9,869 nucleotides of DNA from contig JAIPFS010000035.1 of assembly GCA_021736545.1 (NCBI GenBank), positions 1-9,869 on the forward strand, written 5' to 3'. This stretch comes from Spirochaetia bacterium. GTDB lineage: Bacteria > Spirochaetota > Spirochaetia > PWKH01. Under the pieces are notes generated by a model. The model was not told where the DNA came from and made no database searches. It was given only the letters and a program-made list of their open reading frames with translations. Of the stretch, positions 1-7,014 are shown in pieces. The position numbers were made by a program, and so were the translations under genes. Position 1 is the first letter of the stretch. The number at the start of each line of letters is the position of its first letter.

Positions 1-33
1 GATAGAAACTTTAAAACTTCCACCTAACATCAT
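1..33 (-). CDS. possible 5' end of a leftward gene, cut by the window edge
   Basis: Reading leftward, ATG at 33..31 (followed at once by a second ATG) opens a frame that stays open to the edge and gives MMLGGSFKVSI. An AGGA sequence lies about 9 bases upstream of the first ATG, and a promoter-like TTGACA/TAGTAT pair lies about 70-90 bases upstream. In-frame codons upstream of the ATG also remain open back to a TAA near 90, so a slightly earlier non-ATG start cannot be excluded. Eleven residues are too few to recognise a family, and this may be chance. Confidence 0.3.
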   Translation of the reverse strand, partial: MMLGGSFKVSI

Positions 34-51
34 TTTGGGAATTCCTACCTC

Positions 52-83
52 TTTTACTCCACAAACATTAAATTTTACTCCAC
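52..83. repeat. two 11-bp direct repeats, 21 bp apart
   Basis: TTTTACTCCAC occurs at 52-62 and again at 73-83. The start-to-start distance is 21 bp, close to two turns of DNA, so both copies face the same side of the helix. They lie in the presumed untranslated leader of the leftward edge gene, a plausible place for a repressor or an RNA-level control element. Confidence 0.4.
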
Positions 84-95
84 TTTCTTACACTT

Positions 96-126
96 TTTAT
101 ACTAACTTTTCCATTCTAGTTGTCAA
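96..126 (-). promoter_or_regulatory. putative leftward promoter near the left edge
   Basis: On the minus strand a perfect -35 hexamer TTGACA lies at 126..121. It is followed after 16 bases by TAGTAT (104..99), overlapping TATAAA (101..96), which would be a 19-base spacing. It points toward the possible partial gene at 33..1. Between the -10 and that ATG lie two copies of an 11-bp direct repeat, and two tandem TTGAGAAT copies begin at 128 just upstream of the -35, so it may be a regulated promoter. Confidence 0.4.
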
Positions 127-423
127 GTTGAGAATTTGAGAATGGTTCAGCATATTACATCTCATAGGTGCTATAAGCTTAACAGATGTATAGTTCTCAA
201 AAGTATTGAGTTGAAACTCTATAATTTTATGGAATAAGATTAAAGAATAGGGTTAAAAAATAAACAGCACAAATGGATTTATTTATGCCAGTGGGTGTAT
301 GAAATTGAGAGCTTGTTCTGTTTTCAAGTATTTCATTATCTAGTATTTTTATGTGCCAGTATCAGCAGTCTGCTGTGATTTTCAAGCTGCGGATTAAAAA
401 TATTCAAATCAGAAAACTCTAAA
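127..423. other. gene-free AT-rich stretch downstream of the branching-enzyme gene
   Basis: I see no credible open reading frame on either strand, no tRNA-like cloverleaf and no clear intrinsic terminator for the leftward operon ending at 424. The only compact hairpin next to the stop is CAGCA/TGCTG at 363-375, with a 3-base loop and no U-run after it on the minus strand. The operon may end by a factor-dependent route or further left. Confidence 0.5.
128..210. repeat. TTGAGAA boxes, direct and inverted
   Basis: TTGAGAAT is present as two abutting copies at 128-135 and 136-143. An inverted copy, TTCTCAA, is at 194-200, and a further TTGAG at 206-210 makes a small palindrome with it (CTCAA, 5 bases, TTGAG). 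A separate 7-bp inverted pair, TACATCT (156-162) and AGATGTA (184-190), lies between them. Function is unknown; a binding site for a regulator of the edge promoter is a guess. Confidence 0.3.
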
Positions 424-2028
424 CTAAACCTCTTTATTTTTTGTTTTTATGGAAGTAAACATTTGGTAATCGATATCAGGGAAAATGGTATATTTCTTCT
501 CAGTCTTTGTCAGCCATTCAGTATCTACTGTATTACGGCATAGATTGTCATAAACAACATTAAAATTATGGATATGTTCCCGTAAACGCCTTTCTGCATA
601 GGTCATAGTCGTACCATTATTAATAATAAAAGGCCAGTCGGATGCCATAGCTAATAGTACTTCCCTCGCAGCATGATCAAGAAATCGTTTTTTCAAAGAA
701 GTCTGATTCGGAAACCGGTTTGCCAGTTCTATCATTCTCTCTATTGATTTGTGGATGTGGCGGTATATCCAATCATTTGATCCATCAAGCCAAACTGCAG
801 CATAGCCTTTATTCCCCCAACTGGACAAAGCCGGCTGAATTTTCTGGTTACCGGGGAACTCATTGATGTATTGTGTCTGTGAAACCATAGAAAGATGTTC
901 TTTTTCGGCTATACCACGTATAACTTTATCAAGCCAATCAATCCCTTCAAACCACCAGTGCCCAAAGAGTTCAGCATCAAAGGGGACTGTATAATAGGGA
1001 GGTCGATCAATCAGTTTCCCAGCCCGCTGATTCGTTCGTTCCAGCATATAAAGGAAATTGCCGGCATGGGCAGAAACCCGTTTCTCCGCTTTCTGAGGAT
1101 TATATACTCTTTTTTTATCGGTTTTTCCGGTAATTGCCCAATATTTATAACCTGTAAAAACTCTTACATCCGGTTCGTGAATATAGGGCCGAATATAATC
1201 CAAATCCAAATCATAGCCAATATCTCTATAAAAGTCTCTATATTCATAATCAGCCGGGTACCCATCCTCTTCTGACCAGACAGCCTGAGAAATCTCAAAA
1301 GATCTGCCAAAGGCATGTATACCATTCGGACAAGTTATGGGAGCATAAACCCCTCTCTCTGCTTTTTCCGAAGCAAGAAGCACCCCATGAGATGAAGTAA
1401 AGAAATAATTGATATCATGAACTTTTAAGAATTTTTCAAGCCCCGGGAAATAACCGCATTCAGGAAGCCATATTCCCTTAGGCTTTTTTCTGAAATGGGA
1501 TACATGGGTAAGAAGCGCCAATTCAATTTGAGCCTTGATTGCTTCAGGGTACTCCTGATAGAGCGGCAGAAAAGCATGCGTAGCACATGTCGTTATTATC
1601 TCCAGATGCCCGCTGGTTTCCAAATCCCTGAGTGCAGCTATAAGATCCTGTCTGTAAACATTGGTATAATCGAATAATGCTCGTTTATACAGTTCATAGT
1701 ACATGAGAGATAATTCATTGAAATCTTTATCATCAGAAGTTCTCTCTGCTTCTTTCTTTCCCAGTTCTATATGCTGTTCCAAATACTGAACATACCGCTT
1801 CTTTAGAAGGGGATCTGCCAACATAGTCACCAAAGTAGGAGATACGGATATTGTTATTGTAAATGAAATATTATCATTTTTTAAACTGTTCAACTTTCTG
1901 AGGAGTGGTAAATAAGTTTCTGTAATGGCCTCAAAAAGCCAATCTTCTTCCAGAAACCTTGGATACTCCGGATGTCTTACAAAAGGAAGATGCGCATGAA
2001 GCATTAATCCTACGTAGCCTTTATTCAT
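424..2028 (-). CDS. GH57 1,4-alpha-glucan branching enzyme (DUF1957/COG1543 type)
   Basis: A cytoplasmic branching enzyme (EC 2.4.1.18 by family) that cuts alpha-1,4 chains and rejoins them through alpha-1,6 links. The product is 534 residues, normal for this GH57 subgroup. Visible hallmarks are the N-terminal HAHLPFVRHPE (residues 11-21) and ATHAFLPL (149-156). GIWLPECGY (185-193) contains Glu190, which corresponds to the GH57 nucleophile. PFDAELFGHWW (349-359) contains Asp352, which corresponds to the acid/base. The C-terminal helical part has SDWPF followed by NNGT (463-473) and the AERRLREHIHNF segment. There is no signal peptide. The start is ATG at 2028: it has AAGGAG 7 bases upstream and begins right at the conserved core, whereas the longer reading would use GTG at 2046. 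It overlaps the upstream DUF4912 gene by 4 bp (ATGA), so translation is probably coupled. Family assignment is strong; the exact reaction is inferred from homology to characterised GH57 branching enzymes. Confidence 0.92.
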   Translation of the reverse strand: MNKGYVGLMLHAHLPFVRHPEYPRFLEEDWLFEAITETYLPLLRKLNSLKNDNISFTITISVSPTLVTMLADPLLKKRYVQYLEQHIELGKKEAERTSDDKDFNELSLMYYELYKRALFDYTNVYRQDLIAALRDLETSGHLEIITTCATHAFLPLYQEYPEAIKAQIELALLTHVSHFRKKPKGIWLPECGYFPGLEKFLKVHDINYFFTSSHGVLLASEKAERGVYAPITCPNGIHAFGRSFEISQAVWSEEDGYPADYEYRDFYRDIGYDLDLDYIRPYIHEPDVRVFTGYKYWAITGKTDKKRVYNPQKAEKRVSAHAGNFLYMLERTNQRAGKLIDRPPYYTVPFDAELFGHWWFEGIDWLDKVIRGIAEKEHLSMVSQTQYINEFPGNQKIQPALSSWGNKGYAAVWLDGSNDWIYRHIHKSIERMIELANRFPNQTSLKKRFLDHAAREVLLAMASDWPFIINNGTTMTYAERRLREHIHNFNVVYDNLCRNTVDTEWLTKTEKKYTIFPDIDYQMFTSIKTKNKEV

Positions 2029-2762
2029 GATCGATCTCCTTTCCACTCTTTCTCCAATTCATCCAGAATAACGCTTACTACTGAACTATCTACTTTATGT
2101 CCTGAGTTATCCGAAGAACCGGCATGGAACAATTCAAGGGCTCTTTTATCATTATAAAGTTCATCAATATGGTGAACCCAGTAACCACCTGGACTGAAGA
2201 TCCTGTTAGATAGGCAGAGACGAGAACACCACCCCTCGTCAACTGCAATAACTGCAGCTGCATACCAGGTATCAAGTTTTGATAAATTGATATACCAGCT
2301 TTTATCTGCAGCTTTTATAGGAATATCAAAATATGTTTTAACCTTATTAACAGGTGTGTTTTCATCATCAATTTCAAAAACCCGTAGTTTCAATTCAAAA
2401 GAAGGATGGTTTTCTGAAATTTGATCAATATCCAGGGGATTCAAATTCCAATACGCATAAGCCCAAAAAGGATCACGAAGCATGAGATGAACAGAAGTCT
2501 CTATATATGTTTCCGGGATCTCAAACAATTCACCCGATTCATTTTCACTATAGAAATACTCTAGAATATCATACTTTTTCCCCTTAAGCTTCATTATTTC
2601 ATTATTGTTTATTCTATGATCTGATTTTCTCTCTTCTACAATTTCTTCAATAAGATCAATAATATCGTTCCTTTTGAGGGAATCAGCATCCTTAACACCC
2701 CAACGGCGGACGATGCATCTTAAATCTTCAAGCGGCAGTGAATAGAGCTTTTTTTCAGACAT
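2025..2762 (-). CDS. DUF4912 protein with Rho-N-like N-terminal domain
   Basis: A predicted soluble cytoplasmic protein of 245 residues. Residues 8-45 (LPLEDLRCIVRRWGVKDADS and following) match the helix-loop-helix pattern of Rho N-terminal/SAP-like domains, which in other proteins contact nucleic acid. After a charged linker, residues 82-190 form the DUF4912 domain, with the diagnostic LRDPFWAYAYW (95-105) and a later aromatic SWYINL (155-160). The C-terminal tail, about 45 residues, is polar and acidic. DUF4912 genes are known to sit next to GH57 (DUF1957) genes in several phyla, and here the two overlap by ATGA. That suggests a role tied to alpha-glucan synthesis, such as a partner or glycan-binding module for the branching enzyme; this is inference, since no biochemical function is established for the domain as far as I know. 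ATG at 2762 is chosen because AGGGAG lies 5 bases upstream; the longer form would begin at TTG 2777, on top of that site. Confidence 0.85.
   Translation of the reverse strand: MSEKKLYSLPLEDLRCIVRRWGVKDADSLKRNDIIDLIEEIVEERKSDHRINNNEIMKLKGKKYDILEYFYSENESGELFEIPETYIETSVHLMLRDPFWAYAYWNLNPLDIDQISENHPSFELKLRVFEIDDENTPVNKVKTYFDIPIKAADKSWYINLSKLDTWYAAAVIAVDEGWCSRLCLSNRIFSPGGYWVHHIDELYNDKRALELFHAGSSDNSGHKVDSSVVSVILDELEKEWKGDRS
2036..2041 (-). promoter_or_regulatory. Shine-Dalgarno site fixing the branching-enzyme start
   Basis: AAGGAG on the minus strand lies 7 bases before the ATG at 2028, inside the last codons of the DUF4912 gene. It decides for this ATG over the in-frame GTG at 2046, which would lie upstream of it. 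Confidence 0.75.
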
Positions 2763-2767
2763 ATATT

Positions 2768-2773
2768 CTCCCT
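2768..2773 (-). promoter_or_regulatory. Shine-Dalgarno site fixing the DUF4912 start
   Basis: AGGGAG on the minus strand lies 5 bases before ATG 2762. It overlaps the codons that a TTG start at 2777 would use, so the shorter protein is favoured. Confidence 0.6.
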
Positions 2774-2788
2774 TCAAGATGTGCTTAT

Positions 2789-2817
2789 ATGGTATGTAAA
2801 AGGTTATTTATTGTCAA
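2789..2817 (-). promoter_or_regulatory. sigma-70-type promoter of the DUF4912-branching enzyme operon
   Basis: On the minus strand a perfect TTGACA (2817..2812) is followed after exactly 17 bases by TACCAT (2794..2789; 4 of 6 matches to TATAAT). Transcription would start near 2782 and leave a leader of about 20 bases before ATG 2762. The -35 overlaps a pair of GTCAACT direct repeats, so a bound regulator could block or help polymerase here. Confidence 0.6.
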
Positions 2818-2866
2818 CTAGTCAACTTATGTCAGAAAAGGAAACTGATCAATGAAGAGAAGTTGA
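2813..2866. repeat. GTCAACT boxes in the divergent control region
   Basis: GTCAACT occurs at 2813-2819 and 2821-2827 as direct copies one base apart. An inverted partner, AAGTTGA, is at 2860-2866 and pairs with TCAACTT at 2822-2828 (7 bp, 31-base interval). The first copy overlaps the leftward -35. The arrangement resembles an operator set shared by the two divergent alpha-glucan transcription units; the regulator is not in this window unless it is the MarR protein. Confidence 0.4.
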
Positions 2867-2892
2867 AGTTCATGAAAATTGGTAATCTTCCC

Positions 2893-2923
2893 TTTACTAA
2901 GTGATACCTTCTTTACTTAAAAT
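2893..2923 (+). promoter_or_regulatory. weak rightward promoter candidate for the DUF3536 gene
   Basis: TTTACT (2893-2898) and TAAAAT (2918-2923; 5 of 6 matches) are separated by 19 bases, longer than ideal. Transcription would start around 2930, leaving only about 17 bases before ATG 2947. This is the best pair I can find on this strand of the 184-bp intergenic region, but it is not strong. Confidence 0.25.
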
Positions 2924-2946
2924 GCTTTTTTTATCACAATAAATTC

Positions 2947-5286
2947 ATGAAAAAAAGCTTAATACTGCATGGCCACTTCTATCAACCGCCTAGAGAAAAT
3001 CCGGATACAGGTATCATACCAATTCAGAAAACTGCATATCCAAAAGAAAATTGGAATATACGTATTGCTGATGAATGCTATTCCGCAAATGCTTTTTCCC
3101 GTTTTCTCACATACGACGGCAGAATTAGAAGTATATCAAACAATTATGAGTACATTTCATATAATTTCGGACCTACTTTATTTCATTGGCTCATGGAAAA
3201 TAGATATGACGTATATACTAAAATTATTTCAGCTGATAAGGCGAGTCGTTCACGAAATAATGGACATGGGAATGCCATAGCTCAGTCTTTTAATCATACA
3301 ATCCTTCCTTTAGATTCAGCAAAAGATGCGGAACTTCAAATTGATTGGGGACTTGAAGATTTTTTATATCATTACGGCAGAGAAGCAGAGGGCATGTGGC
3401 TTCCTGAAACAGCAGTAAATGACCGTGTACTTGATATTCTCATTGATCGGGGGGTGAAATTTTTAATTCTCTCCCCTTGGCAAGCTGAAGCAGTTGAGGA
3501 TGAAAAAAAAGGCTGGATAAATTTAAAGAACAATCCTGCTCCGTATTATCAGGCTTATTCCATTGACCGACCAGGAGGCAGTATAGCAGCTTTTTTCTAT
3601 CATGCAGGCTTAGCTGAGGGGATCAGTTTTGGTCATTTTCTGCAGAATGCTGATACTCTTTATGAAAAGCTTAAGGGAATATACTCTTCAGACAATTCTC
3701 AACTTCTTCATACAGCTACTGATGGAGAAATATATGGCCACCATGAACCCTTCGGAGATATGTGCCTGGCTGCTCTTATTCAACGAATATCCCATGATAA
3801 AGAGATAGAATTCACCAATTATGCTGCTTTTCTGGAGCAGCATCCAGCAGAAATGAAGGCAGTACTGAAGAAAGGAGAAGCCAATAAAGGAACTTCCTGG
3901 AGCTGCTTTCATGGAGTTTCACGATGGTACAAAGACTGCGGCTGCTCAACTGGAGGAAAAGATGGGTGGAATCAAAAATGGAGAACCCCTCTAAGGAATG
4001 GATTCAACGCAATAAGTGATGAACTGCTGAAAGTATTCAAGGAAAAATTGGGGGATTACAGCAAAGAAGAGCCCTACGCTATTCTAAAAAGGTACGGTGA
4101 AGTATTATCCGGAAGAAAAGACTATAAAACTTTCTGCGATGATATCCTAGGAACTTCCTGCACCGAAAATGAAAGAAAAGGGCTGCTGACCCTTTTGGAA
4201 GGACAAAAATATCGACTGTTCATGTTCACCTCCTGTGGATGGTTTTTTTCAGATATTAGCGGTATTGAACCTAAACAAAATATAAAATATGCACTCCAGA
4301 GTTTGGATCTGTATTCTGATTTCATGAAGGAAGATCTCTTCGAAAAACTTAAAACATTTCTTAATAAAGCAAAGAGCAATATTGCATCTGAAAAAAATGG
4401 TGCAGTTATTCTTCAGCATATTAAAGATAAAACACTCCCCTGCGGGCTTGAACCGGCAGTCTATTTCTCTTTAAATAGAAAATTGACTTCAAGTGATGAA
4501 TGGGAAAATACTTACGGCATGTTTTCATTGACCGAAATTCGAAAAAATTCTTTAGGAGGGGACATTGTATCCGTAAGAAAAGAACCTACCGGCCAAGTTT
4601 TTCAGTACACTATCATTTCTGAATTCGACCTTGAAAAAGGCATGCTGCTTCACTGCAGAATGAATATTCCGCATGATAGTTCCTATAATGCATTAACCAT
4701 GGATAATTTAGAAGCGTTTGCAGTATCAAAATTCTTTAAATGGATAGACAAATCCTTGGAGAGAGTAACTGATAACGATATGGATCAAATCTTTCTAGAT
4801 ATGAAATACTATACGGGAATAAGTCGTCAGGCAAGCTATCAACCGGACAAACATTTCTATATTGCTAATATGGGAACCTGCATGAGAACTCTTAATTCTC
4901 TTTTCAAACATGGGATTCCCTACTATGACAGAACTAAATTTCATTTAATTAAAGATTTACTGGAATTTATATTCCAAAAAGGCGGCCATGGTGAAAGAGA
5001 AACCACTAATGCAATTATATCAAGTTACATAAAGCAGATTGATCAATCCATGTCAACGGAGCACTCAAAAGACATCTTCAGCTTCACAAAAGATCTTTTA
5101 GTTCTTATAAGAGAATCTGGTTTTGTTCCTGACATAACACAGCTTCAAAATAAAATTTTTGAACTTCTACAATATTATAAACAATTAAATAAGCAATCCA
5201 GTGCAAATAAAAAAACCACCAATGAAGAGTTTTCAGTCTTAAAATCTCTCGCTGTGCAAGCTGGAATTGTAGTTGAAGATTATTAA
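2947..5286 (+). CDS. GH57-family protein with DUF3536 domain (COG1449 type)
   Basis: A large cytoplasmic protein of 779 residues, the usual size for DUF3536 proteins, which are annotated as alpha-amylase/alpha-mannosidase-like GH57 enzymes. The GH57-like barrel occupies roughly residues 1-290. It has HGHFYQPPRE (8-17), GMWLPETAVN (149-158) with Glu154 at the nucleophile position, and ATDGEIYGHH (257-266) with Asp259 at the acid/base position. The family signature GTSWSC-FHGV-RWYKDCGC-TGG (315-337), with three cysteines (320, 331, 333), follows and leads into WNQKWRTPLRNGF (341-353). The rest is the DUF3536 region and a helical C-terminus. Substrate is unknown; the divergent branching-enzyme operon points to alpha-glucans. 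ATG 2947 is placed by the conserved N-terminus, yet no Shine-Dalgarno site is visible before it, unlike its neighbours. It converges on recN, with 39 bp between the stops. Confidence 0.88.
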   Translation: MKKSLILHGHFYQPPRENPDTGIIPIQKTAYPKENWNIRIADECYSANAFSRFLTYDGRIRSISNNYEYISYNFGPTLFHWLMENRYDVYTKIISADKASRSRNNGHGNAIAQSFNHTILPLDSAKDAELQIDWGLEDFLYHYGREAEGMWLPETAVNDRVLDILIDRGVKFLILSPWQAEAVEDEKKGWINLKNNPAPYYQAYSIDRPGGSIAAFFYHAGLAEGISFGHFLQNADTLYEKLKGIYSSDNSQLLHTATDGEIYGHHEPFGDMCLAALIQRISHDKEIEFTNYAAFLEQHPAEMKAVLKKGEANKGTSWSCFHGVSRWYKDCGCSTGGKDGWNQKWRTPLRNGFNAISDELLKVFKEKLGDYSKEEPYAILKRYGEVLSGRKDYKTFCDDILGTSCTENERKGLLTLLEGQKYRLFMFTSCGWFFSDISGIEPKQNIKYALQSLDLYSDFMKEDLFEKLKTFLNKAKSNIASEKNGAVILQHIKDKTLPCGLEPAVYFSLNRKLTSSDEWENTYGMFSLTEIRKNSLGGDIVSVRKEPTGQVFQYTIISEFDLEKGMLLHCRMNIPHDSSYNALTMDNLEAFAVSKFFKWIDKSLERVTDNDMDQIFLDMKYYTGISRQASYQPDKHFYIANMGTCMRTLNSLFKHGIPYYDRTKFHLIKDLLEFIFQKGGHGERETTNAIISSYIKQIDQSMSTEHSKDIFSFTKDLLVLIRESGFVPDITQLQNKIFELLQYYKQLNKQSSANKKTTNEEFSVLKSLAVQAGIVVEDY

Positions 5287-5291
5287 ACCTC

Positions 5292-5333
5292 GTTATGCTA
5301 AGACTATTATACCAAGACTGCTGTGCTAAGACT
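5292..5333. repeat. three copies of a 14-bp tandem repeat at the convergent gene junction
   Basis: The unit ends in CTAAGACT. Copies are 5292-5305, 5306-5319 (CCAAGACT variant) and 5320-5333, each exactly 14 bp apart. The third copy enters the 3' end of recN and supplies its TAG stop and the preceding codons. The repeat fills almost all of the gap between the DUF3536 and recN stop codons. I see no hairpin followed by a U-run, so it is not an obvious bidirectional terminator. Confidence 0.6.
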
Positions 5334-7008
5334 GAGCAATTAATGTTTCAGCATGGGTAACAGCCGATTTCTGTTCTGTATCACCAGATAGCATACGGGC
5401 AATTTCCCTAACTCTCTCCTCTTCCTGTATCTCTCTAATCGTTGTTACAGTTCTATTTTCATATATATTCTTGTCTACTACTATGTGTCTTTCAGCCTTC
5501 GCTGCAATTGAAGCTATATGAGTTATACAAATAACCTGACGGTCCTTTCCTAAGTCAGAAAGCTTATCTCCTACAGATAGAGCAACAGCCCCGCCAATTC
5601 CTGAATCTATTTCATCAAATATGAGCGTATTAATTGTATCTGCCTGAGCAAAAGAACTTTTCAGGGCGAGCATTATTCTTGAAAGTTCTCCTCCCGAAGC
5701 TATCTGATTGATTGGTTTCTTCGGCTCTCCCGGGTTTGGTGATATGGTATACTGAATAAGATCTGTACCTGTAGTGCTGCATACTAAATTGCCTTGGTCA
5801 TTTTTTCTTTGCTTAATATCTATAGCAAATTCTGCATCCGGCATTCCAAGCACATGTAGATTTGAAGAAATTTTTTCTGTAAGTACTCTACTTACGGCTG
5901 TCCTTTTTTCTGATAAGCTTTGGGCTTCAGAAATTAAGGATGCCGTACAGATTTCAAACTGTTTTTCTAATTCCCTACGTTTTTCATCAGAATGTTCAAA
6001 GTCTTCCAGACGATTCCGGGCTTGGTCTGCATAGCGAAGAATATCATCAATTGTGTCTCCGTATTTTTTTTCCAGTTTATGAATCAACTGCAGCCGCTCG
6101 TGCATCTCATCAAGCCTTTCAGGCTGGAAAATAACACTTTCAAGATAATGGCGAAGTGTATCATGGATATCCTCTATCTCATATATCTGCTGTTCAAGTC
6201 TTTGTGTATCTGCTTGAAGCTTCTGGTCTATGTTAGAAGCCCGAGATAACTCCTGAGATGACTTCTGCAGTAAATCAATTACTTTCCCGCTTCCGCCTAG
6301 CAATTCGCGAATTTCCTGTATACTTTCATGAAGGTGCTCTGAATTCTCCATAAGCTGAATTTCTTCCTGAAGCTGGCTCTCTTCATCCTTTTTCAATTGT
6401 GCCTGCTGAATTTCCTCAACAGCATATTCAAGCATATCTTTTTCTCGTAATTTTTCACGTTCAGATTTTTGAAGTTCTTCAATTTCTTTTTTCAAGGCAA
6501 TATTTTTTTTATATATAGCTTCTACAGTTTGTACTTTCTCTTCCAAATTTCCGAATCTATCTAGTAAGAGACGCTGGCTTTTCGATTTGAGTAATGACTG
6601 ATGATCATGCTGCCCATGGATATCAAAAAGCAAGGAAGTTAATTCCTTTAATTCTTTGAGCGGCATTGGTACAGAATTAATATATGCATTTCCTCTTCCG
6701 CTTCGCTTTACTGTTCTGCGAATAAATAGACGGTCATCTTCAGTTTCAATATCACGTTTATTCAGCCACTCTTTTATTGAGTCTTGATTCTGCAGCCCGA
6801 TTAAAATGACCGCACTCACTTCTGCTTCATCTTTTCCTGTACGAATTGAATCTGTATCAGCTTTTTCCCCTAAAATAAGTCCGAGAGCTCCAAGGATAAT
6901 TGACTTGCCTGCACCTGTCTCTCCCGTTAGAATATTTAAACCAGATGAAAAGTGTATTTCCAGTTGATCAATCAAGGCATAGTTTTTAATACTAAGTATT
7001 TCAAGCAT
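5326..7008 (-). CDS. recN: DNA repair protein RecN (SMC-like ATPase)
   Basis: RecN is a cytoplasmic, nucleoid-associated SMC-family ATPase that acts early in recombinational repair of double-strand breaks. The product is 560 residues, the standard length. Walker A is GETGAGKS (29-36). DIHGQHDHQSLL (129-140) is the characteristic segment after the first head part. A long glutamate/lysine-rich coiled coil runs from about 155 to 380. The ABC signature is ASGGELSR (437-444), Walker B is TLIFDEID (461-468), and ITHIASIAAKAERH (495-508) carries the switch histidine. All ATPase residues are present, so the protein should be active. ATG 7008 has GGAGG 10 bases upstream, lying in the last codons of nadK. 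The 6-bp gap between the two genes marks one operon; nadK next to recN is also common in other bacteria. The C-terminal end is shaped by a local 14-bp repeat. Confidence 0.97.
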   Translation of the reverse strand: MLEILSIKNYALIDQLEIHFSSGLNILTGETGAGKSIILGALGLILGEKADTDSIRTGKDEAEVSAVILIGLQNQDSIKEWLNKRDIETEDDRLFIRRTVKRSGRGNAYINSVPMPLKELKELTSLLFDIHGQHDHQSLLKSKSQRLLLDRFGNLEEKVQTVEAIYKKNIALKKEIEELQKSEREKLREKDMLEYAVEEIQQAQLKKDEESQLQEEIQLMENSEHLHESIQEIRELLGGSGKVIDLLQKSSQELSRASNIDQKLQADTQRLEQQIYEIEDIHDTLRHYLESVIFQPERLDEMHERLQLIHKLEKKYGDTIDDILRYADQARNRLEDFEHSDEKRRELEKQFEICTASLISEAQSLSEKRTAVSRVLTEKISSNLHVLGMPDAEFAIDIKQRKNDQGNLVCSTTGTDLIQYTISPNPGEPKKPINQIASGGELSRIMLALKSSFAQADTINTLIFDEIDSGIGGAVALSVGDKLSDLGKDRQVICITHIASIAAKAERHIVVDKNIYENRTVTTIREIQEEERVREIARMLSGDTEQKSAVTHAETLIAQS

Positions 7009-7014
7009 ACTTTT

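Noticed and set aside
895..1275. 126-codon open frame on the + strand
   Set aside because: It lies fully antisense to the well-supported branching-enzyme gene, has no ribosome site, and its translation is low-complexity and hydrophobic, as expected of a shadow frame.
2852..2904. Tiny + strand frames (2852-2866 and 2872-2904) as leader peptides of the DUF3536 gene
   Set aside because: They are 4 and 10 codons long, lie upstream of the best promoter candidate, and lack any attenuator-like hairpins or residue bias.
5287..5325. Bidirectional terminator between the convergent DUF3536 and recN genes
   Set aside because: No stem followed by a U-run can be formed; the sequence is explained by the 14-bp tandem repeats.
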